A DNA stretch of 64,000 bases from Palsa-892 sp035556215 (GCA_035556215.1 DATMFI010000043.1:1-64000), one strand, 5' to 3'; counted from the stretch's first letter, positions 28,756 through 39,900 are shown. Program-made: numbers and translations. The notes: generated by a model from the letters alone, not told the origin.

Positions 28756-28956
28756 ACCTCGACCCATTCGGCTCGGCTCGGATCGCCGCCTCCCGACATC
28801 ATTCGCGAGGTTTCTCGGCTTTTTGCCGCCATTTCCCGGATTTTTGCTTCTGTCCCAAGTTGGGCCAGTTGTAGAGTGGACGGATGATTCGCAGCCCTTG
28901 GGTCAGTCGCTGGGCTGCGGGCTCTTCAGCGCCGGGCGGCGGCGGAACGAGAGAGC

Positions 28957-31494
28957 ATGGCGGGAATGGCAGGACGGGCCGAAACGGACCGCGCCTTTTG
29001 GCGCGCGAGCGAACGCAAAGCGCTAAAGGCTGTCCGCCTGCTCGTCTGCGCGGGCATTTTGCTCCTCTCGCTCGGCAATGGCGCTTCGGCACAAGAAGCG
29101 CCGACGCTTCAGAACATCTTTCACTCGCTCCTCAACCTTGACCGCCACCAGCTTGCCCAGCTTGCGCTGACGCTCGGTATATTGGTGTTCGCGGTAACGA
29201 CGGCGATCGCGCTGGTGCGCACGCGCGATCGCATGAGTCTTCATCTCGCGAGCGCCAAGCAGGAAATCGCGCTCTTGCGCGACGAAGCCGACCGCGCGAT
29301 GACGCTTCTCCTGGGCGATCCGCAAATCATCATCGTCTGGCGCGAGCCGCAGAAAAGCCCCCTGATCCTCGGCGATATCGGCAATGTCGCCGGCGTTGAA
29401 GCCGCGCGGCGCATACTTGCTTTCGGCACCTGGCTTGGCGTCGAGGAAGCGCACCGGCTGGAAGCGGCCGTCGAGGGCTTGCGCCAGCGCGGCGAAGCCT
29501 TCTCCCTCACGCTCACGACGCCGCGCGGCCGTTATCTCGAGGCCGAAGGCCGGCCGATCGGCGCTTCCGCCGTTTTGCGCCTTCGCGATCTCACCGGCGT
29601 GCGGCTCGAATATGCGACGCTTTCCGAGCAGCTCAAGCGTTTCGAGCGCGAAGTCGAGCAGATGCGCGCGCTGCTCGAGGTCGTGCCGACGCCGATCTGG
29701 CTGCACGACGCCAAGGGCAAGCTGGTATTTGCCAATACCGCCTATGCGCGCGCCGTGGAAGCGGCGGACACGCAGGACGCCGTCGCGCGCGGCCTTGAAC
29801 TGCTCGACCAAAGCGCGCGCGCCGAAGCGGCGGAGGCCGCGGCCGCCAACCGGATTTTCACCAAGCGGCTGCCCGCGGTCATCGCCGGTGCGCGCCGCAT
29901 TCTCGATGTCATCGAGGTCGGCGGTCAGCGCGGCGCGGCGGGGATCGGCCTCGATGCGACCGAAGCCGAGACGGTGCGCGCCGAGCTTGCCCGCATCGTT
30001 TCGGCGCATCGCCGCACGCTGGATGAGCTGCCGATTGCCGTCGCGATCTTCAACGCCGAGCAACAGCTCGTTTTCCATAATGCCGCCTATCGTTCGCTGT
30101 TCCGTTTCGACGCGAACTTTCTCGACGAGCGGCCGAGCGACTCCGCCATCCTCGATCGCTTGCGGGCCGAGCGCCAATTGCCGGAACAGGCGGACTTCAA
30201 GAGCTGGAAGGCGCAGCTGTTCGAGGCCTATCGCGCGATCGAATCGAAGGAACACTGGTGGCACATGCCCGGCGGCCGCGTGCTGCGCGTCGTCACCAAT
30301 CCGAACCCCGAAGGCGGCGTCACTTATCTCTTCGACGACATCACCGAGCGCATCCAGCTGGAAAGCCGCTACAACGCGCTGATCCATACGCAGGGCGAAA
30401 CCCTCGATGCGCTCGCGGAAGCCGTCGCGGTGTTCGGCTCGAACGGGCGGCTCAAGCTCTATAACTCCGCGTTCCTGTCACTCTGGAAAATTTCCGCAAA
30501 AGCCGCCGCCGAACATCCGCATATCGACAAGCTCGCCGCCGTCTGTCGGCCGCTGCTCAATGGCGATGAATCCTTCACCGCCTGGGAGACGATGCAGCTT
30601 GCGGTCACCGGGCTCGACCGCAACTCGTTCTCGGGCCTGCGCCTCGAATGCACCGACGGCCGCATGCTGGAATGCACGGCGGTGCCGCTGCCGGACGGCG
30701 GCTCGCTCGTCACCTTCCGCGACGTCAGCGACAGCGTCCGCTTCGAGCGCGCGCTGACCGAACGCAACGAAGCGCTCGTTGCCGCCGACGTCCTGAAGAA
30801 CGATTTCGTTCAGCACGTTTCCTACGAGCTGCGCTCGCCGCTCACCACGATTATCGGCTTCGGGCAGTTGCTCGATAATCCCGCCATCGGCCCGCTCACC
30901 GACAAGCAGCGCGAATATATCGACCACATCACGCAATCGAGCACGGCGCTGCTCGCCATCATCGACGACATTCTCGATCTTGCGACCATCGATGCCGGGG
31001 CCATGCAGCTCGACCTCGGCGAAGTCGATATCCGCGCCACGATGGCGGCGGCAGCCGAAGGCATTCGCGACCGGCTCGCGGAAGGCAATATCCGGCTCGA
31101 CATGAAGGCGCCCGCCAATATCGGCAGCTTCACGGCCGATGCGAAGCGGGTGCGGCAGATTCTGTTCAACCTGATGTCGAATGCGATCGGGTTTTCACCC
31201 GCGGGCGAAACGGTGACGCTTTCGGCCGAGCGCCAGCACGACAACATCGTTTTTCGCGTGATCGACAAGGGCCCCGGCATTCCGCCCGAGATCAAAACGC
31301 GGCTTTTCGGCCTGTTTGAGAGCTATCCGCGCGGTTCGCGTCATCGGGGCGCCGGATTGGGGCTTGCCATCGTCCGCTCGCTGATGGCTCTTCACGGCGG
31401 CAGTGTTGCAATCGACTCAGAACCCGGACAAGGAACGGTGGTCAGTTGTATATTCCCCGCCACCGCCCGTGCCCAAAGCGAGGCGGCCGAGTAA
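28957..31494 (+). CDS. divL: DivL-type PAS-domain kinase-like protein with Tyr in the H-box
   Basis: This 845-residue membrane protein has an N-terminal hydrophobic segment (about 25-45) and a second one (about 66-87), then several PAS-like domains (roughly 230-340, 345-470 and 480-590), a DHp domain and a HATPase domain. The H-box reads QHVSYELRSPLTTII, so the phospho-acceptor His is replaced by Tyr623, the hallmark of DivL. The ATP-binding boxes remain: NLMSNAIGFSPAG, DKGPGIP and HRGAGLGLAIV. In Caulobacter DivL works with DivK and CckA to control CtrA and asymmetric division, acting mainly through protein contacts. Its location just before tsaE agrees with divL in other Rhizobiales. Confidence 0.9.
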   Translation: MAGMAGRAETDRAFWRASERKALKAVRLLVCAGILLLSLGNGASAQEAPTLQNIFHSLLNLDRHQLAQLALTLGILVFAVTTAIALVRTRDRMSLHLASAKQEIALLRDEADRAMTLLLGDPQIIIVWREPQKSPLILGDIGNVAGVEAARRILAFGTWLGVEEAHRLEAAVEGLRQRGEAFSLTLTTPRGRYLEAEGRPIGASAVLRLRDLTGVRLEYATLSEQLKRFEREVEQMRALLEVVPTPIWLHDAKGKLVFANTAYARAVEAADTQDAVARGLELLDQSARAEAAEAAAANRIFTKRLPAVIAGARRILDVIEVGGQRGAAGIGLDATEAETVRAELARIVSAHRRTLDELPIAVAIFNAEQQLVFHNAAYRSLFRFDANFLDERPSDSAILDRLRAERQLPEQADFKSWKAQLFEAYRAIESKEHWWHMPGGRVLRVVTNPNPEGGVTYLFDDITERIQLESRYNALIHTQGETLDALAEAVAVFGSNGRLKLYNSAFLSLWKISAKAAAEHPHIDKLAAVCRPLLNGDESFTAWETMQLAVTGLDRNSFSGLRLECTDGRMLECTAVPLPDGGSLVTFRDVSDSVRFERALTERNEALVAADVLKNDFVQHVSYELRSPLTTIIGFGQLLDNPAIGPLTDKQREYIDHITQSSTALLAIIDDILDLATIDAGAMQLDLGEVDIRATMAAAAEGIRDRLAEGNIRLDMKAPANIGSFTADAKRVRQILFNLMSNAIGFSPAGETVTLSAERQHDNIVFRVIDKGPGIPPEIKTRLFGLFESYPRGSRHRGAGLGLAIVRSLMALHGGSVAIDSEPGQGTVVSCIFPATARAQSEAAE

Positions 31495-31524
31495 AAGCGA
31501 GTAAACGAGTTTAGCGAGCCTGAT

Positions 31525-33117
31525 GTGCCGAGCCCGACCGCCGCGCGTACGATCTGGGATATTGTGCTGCCTGACGAGACCGCGACCGGGCGTCTCGCAT
31601 CGGATATCGCACTCGCGCTTCAGCCCAACGATCTCGTGACGCTTTCGGGCGATCTCGGCGCCGGAAAGACGACGATCGCCCGCGCCATCATCCGCACGCT
31701 CGCCGGCGATGAAACGGTCGAGGTCCCGAGCCCGACCTTCACGCTGCTGCAACTTTACGATTTGCCGCGCTTTCCGGTGGTGCATGCCGATCTCTATCGG
31801 GTGACGACGCTCGCCGAGCTTTCCGAGCTGGGCTGGGAAGAGGCCGCCGACGGCGCCGCCGTCATGGTCGAATGGCCGGAACGCGCGAGCGCTTTCATTC
31901 AGGCGGACCGGCTCGACGTTTCGCTGTCGCTCGCGCTCGAATACGGCCCCGACGCGCGGCAGGTACGGCTCACCGGCTTCGGCAGCTGGGCCGGGCGGCT
32001 GACGCGCTTTCGGGCCGTGCGCGAGCTTCTGGACAGCGCCGGATTCGGCGCGGCCGAGCGCATTCCGATCCAGGGCGATGCTTCGACCCGCAGCTATGAG
32101 CGGCTGCTCCTTAATCCGGGCAGCGCCATTTTGATGAATTCGCCGCGGCGGCCCGACGGCCCGCCGATCAGGGACGGCAAATCCTACAGTGCGATCGCGC
32201 ATCTTGCCGAAGACGTGAAGCCGTTCGTTGCGCTGGCGCGGGCATTACGCGAGCGCGGGTTTGGCGCGCCTGAACTATATGCCGCCGACATCGACAACGG
32301 CCTTCTGTTGCTCGAAGATCTCGGCGTCGACGGCATCGTCACGCGCACCGACCCGCCGGCGCCGATCGAGCATCTTTATGCTTCGGCCATCGATGTGCTG
32401 GTCGCGCTGCATACGCAGGAACTGCCGTCGAAGCTGCCGGTTTCGCCGCGCGTCGAGCATGTCATTCCGCCCTACGATCTCGATGCCTTCACGGCCGAGA
32501 TCGAACTGATGCTCGACTGGTATCTGCCCTATCGCGGCGCGCCGCGGCCGACGCCCGAAGTGCGCGATTATTTCGCCGGCATGTGGAAGGCGGCGCTCGC
32601 CGAAGTTCTGACGGCGCCCAAAACCTGGGTGCTGCGGGACTATCATTCGCCCAACCTCATGTGGCTGCCGGCGCGCGAGGGCAACGCGCAGCTCGGCCTG
32701 CTCGACTTTCAGGATGCGGTCATGGGCCCCGCCGCTTACGACGTCGCCTCGCTCCTGATGGATGCGCGCGTCGATATTCCGCACGAGCTCGAAATCACGC
32801 TGCTGTCGCGCTACGCGGTCGGCCGCAGCACCGTCGATCCCAATTTCGATCCCAATGAGTTCGCGCGCCATTACGTCACGCTCGGCGCGCAGCGCGCGAC
32901 CAAAATCCTCGGCATTTTCGCGCGGCTCGCCAAGCGTGACGGCAAGCCGCAATATCTCGCGCATCTGCCGCGCGTCTGGAACTATTTGATGCGCGCGCTG
33001 GCGCACCCGTCGCTGGGGCAGTTGAACGCGTGGTATCACGCCCATGTGCCGCCACCCGATCCGCCGCCTGCGGCGGATGTCGCGCCCGCGGCGGATCAGC
33101 CGCAGCCGGTCTCGTGA
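31525..33117 (+). CDS. Fusion of TsaE (t6A tRNA modification ATPase) and AmgK-like sugar kinase
   Basis: The 530-residue protein joins two enzymes. Residues about 10-150 are TsaE, with Walker A SGDLGAGKTTIARA (41-54), SPTFTLLQLY and HADLYRV. TsaE is the ATPase of the TsaBCDE system that makes threonylcarbamoyladenosine-37 in tRNA. Residues about 160-510 are an aminoglycoside-phosphotransferase-fold kinase, with GDASTRSYERL, catalytic loop LRDYHSPNLMWL and metal-binding LLDFQDAVMGP. This kinase resembles AmgK, which phosphorylates MurNAc at C1. The start is GTG. The stop overlaps the next gene, a MurU-like nucleotidyltransferase, which supports the recycling role. Confidence 0.9.
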   Translation: MPSPTAARTIWDIVLPDETATGRLASDIALALQPNDLVTLSGDLGAGKTTIARAIIRTLAGDETVEVPSPTFTLLQLYDLPRFPVVHADLYRVTTLAELSELGWEEAADGAAVMVEWPERASAFIQADRLDVSLSLALEYGPDARQVRLTGFGSWAGRLTRFRAVRELLDSAGFGAAERIPIQGDASTRSYERLLLNPGSAILMNSPRRPDGPPIRDGKSYSAIAHLAEDVKPFVALARALRERGFGAPELYAADIDNGLLLLEDLGVDGIVTRTDPPAPIEHLYASAIDVLVALHTQELPSKLPVSPRVEHVIPPYDLDAFTAEIELMLDWYLPYRGAPRPTPEVRDYFAGMWKAALAEVLTAPKTWVLRDYHSPNLMWLPAREGNAQLGLLDFQDAVMGPAAYDVASLLMDARVDIPHELEITLLSRYAVGRSTVDPNFDPNEFARHYVTLGAQRATKILGIFARLAKRDGKPQYLAHLPRVWNYLMRALAHPSLGQLNAWYHAHVPPPDPPPAADVAPAADQPQPVS

Positions 33118-33836
33118 GCGCGGGCGATTTTCCCAGGACGGCGATGGTGCTTGCCGCCGGCATCGGCAAGCGCATGCGGCCGCTGACCGACACGCGGCCA
33201 AAGCCGATGGTCGAAGTCGCGGGGCGTATGCTCATCGACCGCAACCTCGATCGTCTCGCGGCCGCGGGCGTCACGACAGCGATCGTAAACCTGCATCACT
33301 TCGGCGATCTCCTGGAGGCGCATCTCAAGACGCGCACAACGCCGAACATCATCTTTTCCGACGAGCGGGCGGCATTGCTCGATACCGGCGGCGGCATCGC
33401 GCACGCCCTGCCCCGGCTCGGCGGCGCGCCGTTTTTTCTGGTCAATTCGGACAGCCTGTGGCTGGAGCGCGATTGCAATCTTGCGCGCCTTACAAGCGCC
33501 TTCGATCCGGCCCGAATGGATGCGCTGCTTCTGCTCGCACGCCCGCAGAATACGATCGGCTATGAAGGGCAAGGCGATTATTTTCTGAATAGCGACGGCC
33601 GGCTGCGCCGGCGTGGCGCGCATGAAAGCGCTCCTTTCACATATGCGGGCGGCGCGATTCTCTCGCCCCGATTGTTCGACGGCGCGCCTGCGGGCGCGTT
33701 TCCGCTTCTTCCGCTATTCAACCGCGCCGAGACGAGCGGGCGGCTCTTTGGCCTCGAGCTTGCCGGTCAATTTCTGCATGTCGGAACGCCGGCTTCGATC
33801 GCGCCGGCGGAAGCCGCGCTTCGCCAACACGGCTGA
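33114..33836 (+). CDS. murU: Nucleotidyltransferase, MurU-like (MurNAc-1-phosphate uridylyltransferase)
   Basis: This 240-residue sugar-phosphate nucleotidyltransferase has the signature LAAGIGKRMRPLTDTRPKPM at residues about 12-31 and the product-binding segments DTGGGIAHALP and FLVNSDSLW. MurU makes UDP-MurNAc from MurNAc-1-phosphate, bypassing fosfomycin-sensitive MurA. The GTG start overlaps the kinase stop in a GTGA arrangement, giving the kinase-then-uridylyltransferase order of the AmgK-MurU pathway. A different nucleotide-sugar product cannot be excluded from sequence alone. Confidence 0.85.
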   Translation: MSAGDFPRTAMVLAAGIGKRMRPLTDTRPKPMVEVAGRMLIDRNLDRLAAAGVTTAIVNLHHFGDLLEAHLKTRTTPNIIFSDERAALLDTGGGIAHALPRLGGAPFFLVNSDSLWLERDCNLARLTSAFDPARMDALLLLARPQNTIGYEGQGDYFLNSDGRLRRRGAHESAPFTYAGGAILSPRLFDGAPAGAFPLLPLFNRAETSGRLFGLELAGQFLHVGTPASIAPAEAALRQHG

Positions 33837-33881
33837 AATTGGAGTGTGAAAACCGGCGGCGAGGCGTGCCACAATAGCGGC

Positions 33882-36800
33882 ATGAGCGACTCGCCTGCCC
33901 GCGTCTACACCATTCCTCCTTCCGCGCCGTTCCTGCCAACGCTCGCCGAGGCGCTGGTCGAAGGCCGCCTGATTCCCGGCTTTCGCCCCAAGGACGATCC
34001 CCTCATCCTCGCCAATGCCACCGTCTTCCTGCCGACACGGCGCGCGGTGCGTATTTTCTCGACGAGCCTGCTTGAAGCGATCGGGCAGGAAGCGCTGATC
34101 CTGCCGCGGATCCTGCCGCTCGGCGGCGTCGATGAAGACGAATTTGCGTTCGAGGAAAACGGCGCCGACCTGCCGCCAGCCATTCCCGCGACGGGGCGGC
34201 GGCTCGTGCTTGCCCAGCTCATTTTACAGTGGGCGCGCGCGACCGGCGCTGAAGAGCGCCTGATTGCCTCGACGCCTGCCGCTTCGCTCGCTTTTGCCGA
34301 CGAACTCGCGCATGTGCTCGACGATTTGACCATCGCGGGCGTGCCGCACGAGAAACTTCCCGAGGCCGTGCCGCACGATTTCGACCGCTACTGGGAAACG
34401 GCGCGCGCCTTTCTCAACATCATCTGGCGCGAATGGCCAAATATCCTGCGCGAGCAGAACCAGATCGATCCGACCGATCGGCGCGAGCGGCTGCTCGCCC
34501 GCGAAACGGCGCGCCTGGCTGCCGCCTCCGGCGGGCCGGTGATCGCGGCAGGCTCGACCGGCTCGCTGCCTTCGGTCGCGCGGCTTTTGAACGTGATCGC
34601 CCGGCGCAAGGACGGCGCTGTCGTGCTGCCGGGGCTCGACCAGCTGCTTGACGAGAAGTCCTTCGCAGAGATCGGCAGCCATCACGAGATGGATGCCGCG
34701 CAAGGCCATCCGCAATACGGTCTGCATCGCCTGCTCGGGGAATTCGGCATCAAGCGAAGCGATGTCGTTTCGCTGGCAGTGCCGCCGCTGCCGGCACGGG
34801 AAAAGCTCCTGTCGGAGGCGTTCCGCCCCGCGGGCGTCACCGATCGCTGGCAAGCGAATGCGGCCGGCGACGACGCGCTTGACGATGTGACGCTCGTCGA
34901 AGCGGCCGATCCGCGCGAAGAAGCGCTGGCCATCGCTGTCGCCTTGCGCGAGTCGCTGGCACGGAAAATCCCCTACAGCGCGCTGATTACGCCCGACCGC
35001 GCGCTCGCCCGCCGCGTCGCCGCCGAACTTACACGCTGGAACATCAAGGTCGACGATTCGGCGGGCATTCCGCTCGCGGAATCGGAAGCCGGCCGCTTTG
35101 CGCGGCTCGCCGCGGAAGCCGCGGCCTCGCAGCTCGCGCCGGTTCCGCTGATTGCGCTTTTGCGGCATCCGCTTTGTGCTTTCGCCGCGCACGAAATTGA
35201 CGCCCTCGAACAGGGCATATTGCGCGGACCGCGCCCGGCAAGCGGCACCCGCGGGCTTTTGCGGGCAATCGAAACGGCACGGACCGAGCGCTACCACCCC
35301 AACGATCCGAAGGCACGGCTCAAGCCTGAGGACTGGGATTCCGCTCGCGCGCTGGCGGAAAAACTGCAAGCTGCGCTCGATCCGCTTTGCCGCCTCGGCG
35401 AGCGGCCGCTGCCTTTCGGGCAACTCCTGAATGCGCACCGAACGGTACTTTCAGCGCTCGGCTTCGACGAGAACGCCGGCCATGGCGCGGAAGAGCTTGC
35501 GGAGATTCTGGACGAACTCGCTGCCGCGCCTGCGCCGCATTTCGCGCTGACGCTTGCCGATTACGCCGAGGCCTTCACAACCCTGCTCGCGGGCACGCCG
35601 CTGCGCGCGCCGCTCGACGAGGACGCGGCGATCCGCATTCTTGGCCCGATCGAAGCGCGTCTTGTCGGTTTCGACCGCGTGGTGCTCGGCGGCCTGAACG
35701 AAGGCACCTGGCCTGCCGGCGCGAAAACCGATGCTTTCCTGAACCGGCCGATGCGGCGCGCGCTCGGATTGAATGTGCCCGAGCGCCGTATCGGCCTTTC
35801 CGCGCATGATTTCGTGCAGATGCTGGGCACGCGCGACGTCCTCGTGACCCGCGCGCGGCGCCAGGGCGGCGCGGAAACCGTGGCCTCGCGCTCATGGCAA
35901 CGATTGGCAGCGATTGCGACCGAGAAGTCATGGAAGGCCGCGCTCATGCGCGGCGAGCGCCTGCTTGAACTCGCACGCATGCTCGATCGCCCGGAAGGCA
36001 CGCCGAAGCCGATCGAGAAACCGGCGCCGCGCCCGCCGCTTGCCGCGCGGCCGAAGCGCCTTTCGGTGACCGAGATCGAGGATCTCGTGCGCGACCCTTA
36101 TACGATTTACGCGCGGCATGTGTTGAAGGTGTTTCCGCTCGAAGAAATCGACGCCGACCCCGGCGTTGCGGAGCGCGGCATCGTGCTGCACGACGCGCTT
36201 GCGCGCTTCACCGAGAAATTTCCGCAAGCCCTGCCGCGCGATGCGCTCGACCAGCTGATCGCCGCAGGCCGGGAAGCCTTTGTGGCCTTTGACGAGTTTC
36301 CCGGCGCCAAAGCCGTGTGGTGGCCGCGTTTTGAGCGTATCGCAAGATGGTTTGTCGCGGCTGAACAGGCCCGCCGGCCGCATATCGATCACATTCGGGC
36401 GGAAATTCGCGGAGAAATCTCGTTCACGGTGAACGATTTCCCGTTCACGCTTGCCGCCAAGGCGGATCGCTTCGAAATTCGAAACGACAAGGCCATCGGC
36501 GTTCTCGATTATAAGACCGGCGCGCCGCCCTCGCTCTCGCAAGCGATTACCGGACTTGCACCGCAATTGCCGCTCGAAGCCGCGATCGCGCGCGCAGGCG
36601 GATTCAAGGGCATTCCGAAAGGCGCCCGCATCGCTGAAATCGGCGTCTTTCATTTGAGCGGCGGCAACCCGCCGGGGCGCTTCGTCTCGCTCAACCCCGC
36701 CGAGGCCAAGCGCACAGGAAAGAAGCTTCCCGAGCAATATGGCATCGAGAATTGCGATCAGCTTGCCGACTTTGCGTTCGAGCGGCTGAAGGGATTGATC

Positions 36801-36929
36801 GCGCATTACACCGATGCCGCGTCATCCTATCCGCCAATCCCGCGGCCCAAATGGAAACAGCGCTACGGCAGCTACGATCACCTCGCCCGCATCAAGGAAT
36901 GGTCGAGCGAAGACGAGGGTGAGGAATGA
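33882..36929 (+). CDS. addB: Double-strand break repair protein AddB
   Basis: This 1015-residue protein is the alphaproteobacterial AddB, partner of AddA in the helicase-nuclease that resects double-strand breaks and responds to Chi-like sites. The N-terminal part is an inactive helicase-like fold, and the C-terminal PD-(D/E)XK nuclease region (about 720-960) contains FTLAAKADRFEIRN followed by GVLDYKTGAPPS, matching the catalytic D-x-K. The start MSDSPARVYTIPP was preferred to a GTG at 33846. The stop overlaps addA by four bases. Confidence 0.95.
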   Translation: MSDSPARVYTIPPSAPFLPTLAEALVEGRLIPGFRPKDDPLILANATVFLPTRRAVRIFSTSLLEAIGQEALILPRILPLGGVDEDEFAFEENGADLPPAIPATGRRLVLAQLILQWARATGAEERLIASTPAASLAFADELAHVLDDLTIAGVPHEKLPEAVPHDFDRYWETARAFLNIIWREWPNILREQNQIDPTDRRERLLARETARLAAASGGPVIAAGSTGSLPSVARLLNVIARRKDGAVVLPGLDQLLDEKSFAEIGSHHEMDAAQGHPQYGLHRLLGEFGIKRSDVVSLAVPPLPAREKLLSEAFRPAGVTDRWQANAAGDDALDDVTLVEAADPREEALAIAVALRESLARKIPYSALITPDRALARRVAAELTRWNIKVDDSAGIPLAESEAGRFARLAAEAAASQLAPVPLIALLRHPLCAFAAHEIDALEQGILRGPRPASGTRGLLRAIETARTERYHPNDPKARLKPEDWDSARALAEKLQAALDPLCRLGERPLPFGQLLNAHRTVLSALGFDENAGHGAEELAEILDELAAAPAPHFALTLADYAEAFTTLLAGTPLRAPLDEDAAIRILGPIEARLVGFDRVVLGGLNEGTWPAGAKTDAFLNRPMRRALGLNVPERRIGLSAHDFVQMLGTRDVLVTRARRQGGAETVASRSWQRLAAIATEKSWKAALMRGERLLELARMLDRPEGTPKPIEKPAPRPPLAARPKRLSVTEIEDLVRDPYTIYARHVLKVFPLEEIDADPGVAERGIVLHDALARFTEKFPQALPRDALDQLIAAGREAFVAFDEFPGAKAVWWPRFERIARWFVAAEQARRPHIDHIRAEIRGEISFTVNDFPFTLAAKADRFEIRNDKAIGVLDYKTGAPPSLSQAITGLAPQLPLEAAIARAGGFKGIPKGARIAEIGVFHLSGGNPPGRFVSLNPAEAKRTGKKLPEQYGIENCDQLADFAFERLKGLIAHYTDAASSYPPIPRPKWKQRYGSYDHLARIKEWSSEDEGEE

Positions 36930-39900
36930 CCAGGCGCCCGATTCCCGAAACAACCCGGCAGGCGCAATTTGCCGTTTCCGATCCTGCAGCCTCGGCCTGG
37001 GTGTCGGCCAATGCGGGCTCGGGAAAGACATATGTGCTCGCCCAGCGCGTCATCCGGCTCTTGCTGCGCGGCACGCCGCCGGGGCGCATCCTGTGTCTCA
37101 CCTTCACCAAGGCCGCCGCCGCTCACATGGCCAATCAGGTGCTGAAGACGCTACGCAGCTGGGTGGCGCTCGACGACGCGATGCTCGACGAGCGGATCGT
37201 CGCGATCGATGGCGGCAAGCCTTCCGCCGCGCGCCGCGCCGAAGCGCGGCGGCTGTTCGCCACCGCGCTCGAAACGCCGGGCGGCCTCAAGGTGCAGACG
37301 ATCCATGCCTTTTGCGATCGCGTGCTGCATCAATTTCCGTTCGAGGCGGGCGTGCCGGCGGGCTTCACGGTGCTCGAAGAATCGCTCGAAGCCGACCTTC
37401 TGCAACGCGCACGCGCCGACGTTCTCCTTGAAGCCGCGCGCGCGCCCGAAAGCGAACTCGGCAGGGCGCTCGCACTCGCCGTCTCGACCGATAGCGATAC
37501 GCGGCTTGCAGACCTGTTCGATGAAATGGTGCGGGCACGGCGCAAGCTTCACTATCTTTTGGGGGAGGAAGGGCTCGAACGGGCGGAACGGGCGATCTGC
37601 GATGGGCTCGGCCTCGCGCATGGCGATAGCGTCGCGGCGGCGGAAGCCGAAATTCTCTCCGGCCCCTTCCTGCCGCATAGCGAATGGAAGGCGATTGCCG
37701 ATCAGTTGATGACCTTGAAAGGCAACCCCAAATCGCGCGGCGAACAATTGGCGAAAGCCGCGGCAACATCCGATTCTCAAATCATCGACAGCTATCTTTC
37801 GATCTTCTGCACGCAGAAAGGAACGCTGCGAGAGCTGAAGGGGTTCGGCGGCGAAGATGTGCGCGACACGGAACCGGCGGTGCAGCGGCTCATTGCCGAA
37901 CTTGGCCGCATCGCACCGCTGATCGAACGCCGCCGCGCGGCGCAGGCTTTCGAGCGCACCTGCGCGCTCAACAGGCTCGGCCGCGCCATCATCCAGCGCT
38001 ATGAGGCCATGAAACAGGCGCGCGGCGCGCTCGATTATGACGATCTCGTCAGCAAGACCGCCGATCTTCTCGAAGACCAGGCCGCGGCCTGGGTGCATTA
38101 CAAGCTCGACGGCGGCATCGATCACATCCTGATCGATGAAGCGCAGGACACCAGCCCCGAGCAGTGGAAAGTCGTCGCGCAACTCGCCAAGGAATTCTTC
38201 GCGGGGGAAGGCGCGAGCGAGCGGCCGCGCACCATCTTCGCTGTCGGCGACGAGAAGCAGTCGATCTTCGGCTTTCAGGGCGCCGACCCGAAAAGCTTCG
38301 AGGAGATGCAGCGCAATTTCCGAAAGCAGATCGAGGGCGCGAAGCAGAAATTCGAGCCGCGGCAACTCGATCTTTCGTTTCGCTCGGCCGCCGGCATTGT
38401 CGGGGCCGTCGATCAGGTGTTCTCGACGCCGGAAAGCTTCCGCGGGCTTTCCAACAAGGCCGGCGAAACGCACACCATTCACACCGCGATCCGCAGCGAC
38501 GCGCCCGCGCTCGTCGAAATCTGGGACGCGGTGCCGGCACCGAAAAGCGAAAGCGACGAACTCGGATGGGACGCCCCGCTCGATGCCGAGCGGCCATCGA
38601 GCGCGCCCCTGATGCTGGCGCAAAAGATCGCCAAGGCGGTGCGGAGCTGGCTCGACAAACCGCAGATTTTAATCGGCGATCCCGAAACAGAGACGCCGCG
38701 GCCGCCGAACGCGGGCGACATCATCGTTCTTGTCCGCTCGCGCGGCACGCTGTTCGACGCGATTCTGCGCGAGCTGAAACAGGCGGGCGTGCCGGTCGCG
38801 GGCGCCGACCGCATGCAGCTCGCTGAGCACATTGCGGTCATGGACATCGCGGCGCTTTGCGATGCGCTGCTGCTTCCGTCCGATGATCTGGCGCTGGCTT
38901 GCGCGCTCAAAAGCCCGCTGCTGGGCTTCAGCGAAGATGAACTCTACGAGATCGCCTATGGCCGGAGCGGCACGCTCGCCGACGCACTTGCGGCGGCGAA
39001 TTCAGCCAAGTGCCGGGAGGCGGCCGAAAAGCTCGCGCGCTGGCGGGACGACGCCCGCGCATTACGGCCGTTCGATTTTCTCTCGCGCGTTTTGAGCCGC
39101 GATCGCGGCCGCGCGCAGATTCTGGCGCGGCTCGGCCTGGAAGCCGCCGATGCGCTCGACGAGCTGCTCGCGCATGCGCTTGCCTATGAAGCGACGGAAA
39201 CGCCGTCGCTTGCGGGCTTTTTGGTGTTTCTGCGCCGCGGCGGATCGCAGGTAAAGCGCGACCTTGAAGTCGAAAGCGACGCAGTGCGCGTCATGACGGT
39301 GCACGGCGTGAAGGGGCTGGAGGCGCCGATCGTCCTACTTGCCGACACTGCATCGCCGCCCGACAGCAAGCGCCACCATCCCAAACTCATGCCGCTCCCC
39401 GATGGCCCCTTTGTCTGGGCGAGCGGTGATGACAGCAAAGCGATTGCCCGCGCCCGGGAGATGGTCGTACAGGCCAACGAAGGCGAACACCGGCGCCTGC
39501 TCTATGTGGCGCTGACCCGCGCGCGCGATGCGATTGTTGTTGCCGCCGCCGAGAACCGCGGCCGGATTCCGGAGGGCAGCTGGTATCGTCTGGTGCGCGG
39601 CGCGCTCGAGGGAACCGGCGGTGATTTCGTCGAGATCGAAGATCACGGCTATGGCTTCAGCGAAAAGGTTTTCCGCTGGCGCTACCAGCCTGCGCAGGTA
39701 CCGCCGCAACGCGCGTTATCGAAACCAGAGACGATTGCCGAGCCGGACTGGTTGCGCCGCCCGATCGCCGGAATCTCCTCTCGCGCACCGGCGGCGCCGC
39801 GCAAGGACGGCGAAAGCTCCACCGCGCGCGCCGAGGCGCGGCGGCGCGGCGTGCTGATCCACCGCTTGTTGCAAGAGCTGCCGCGCTTTCCGGCTGAGCG

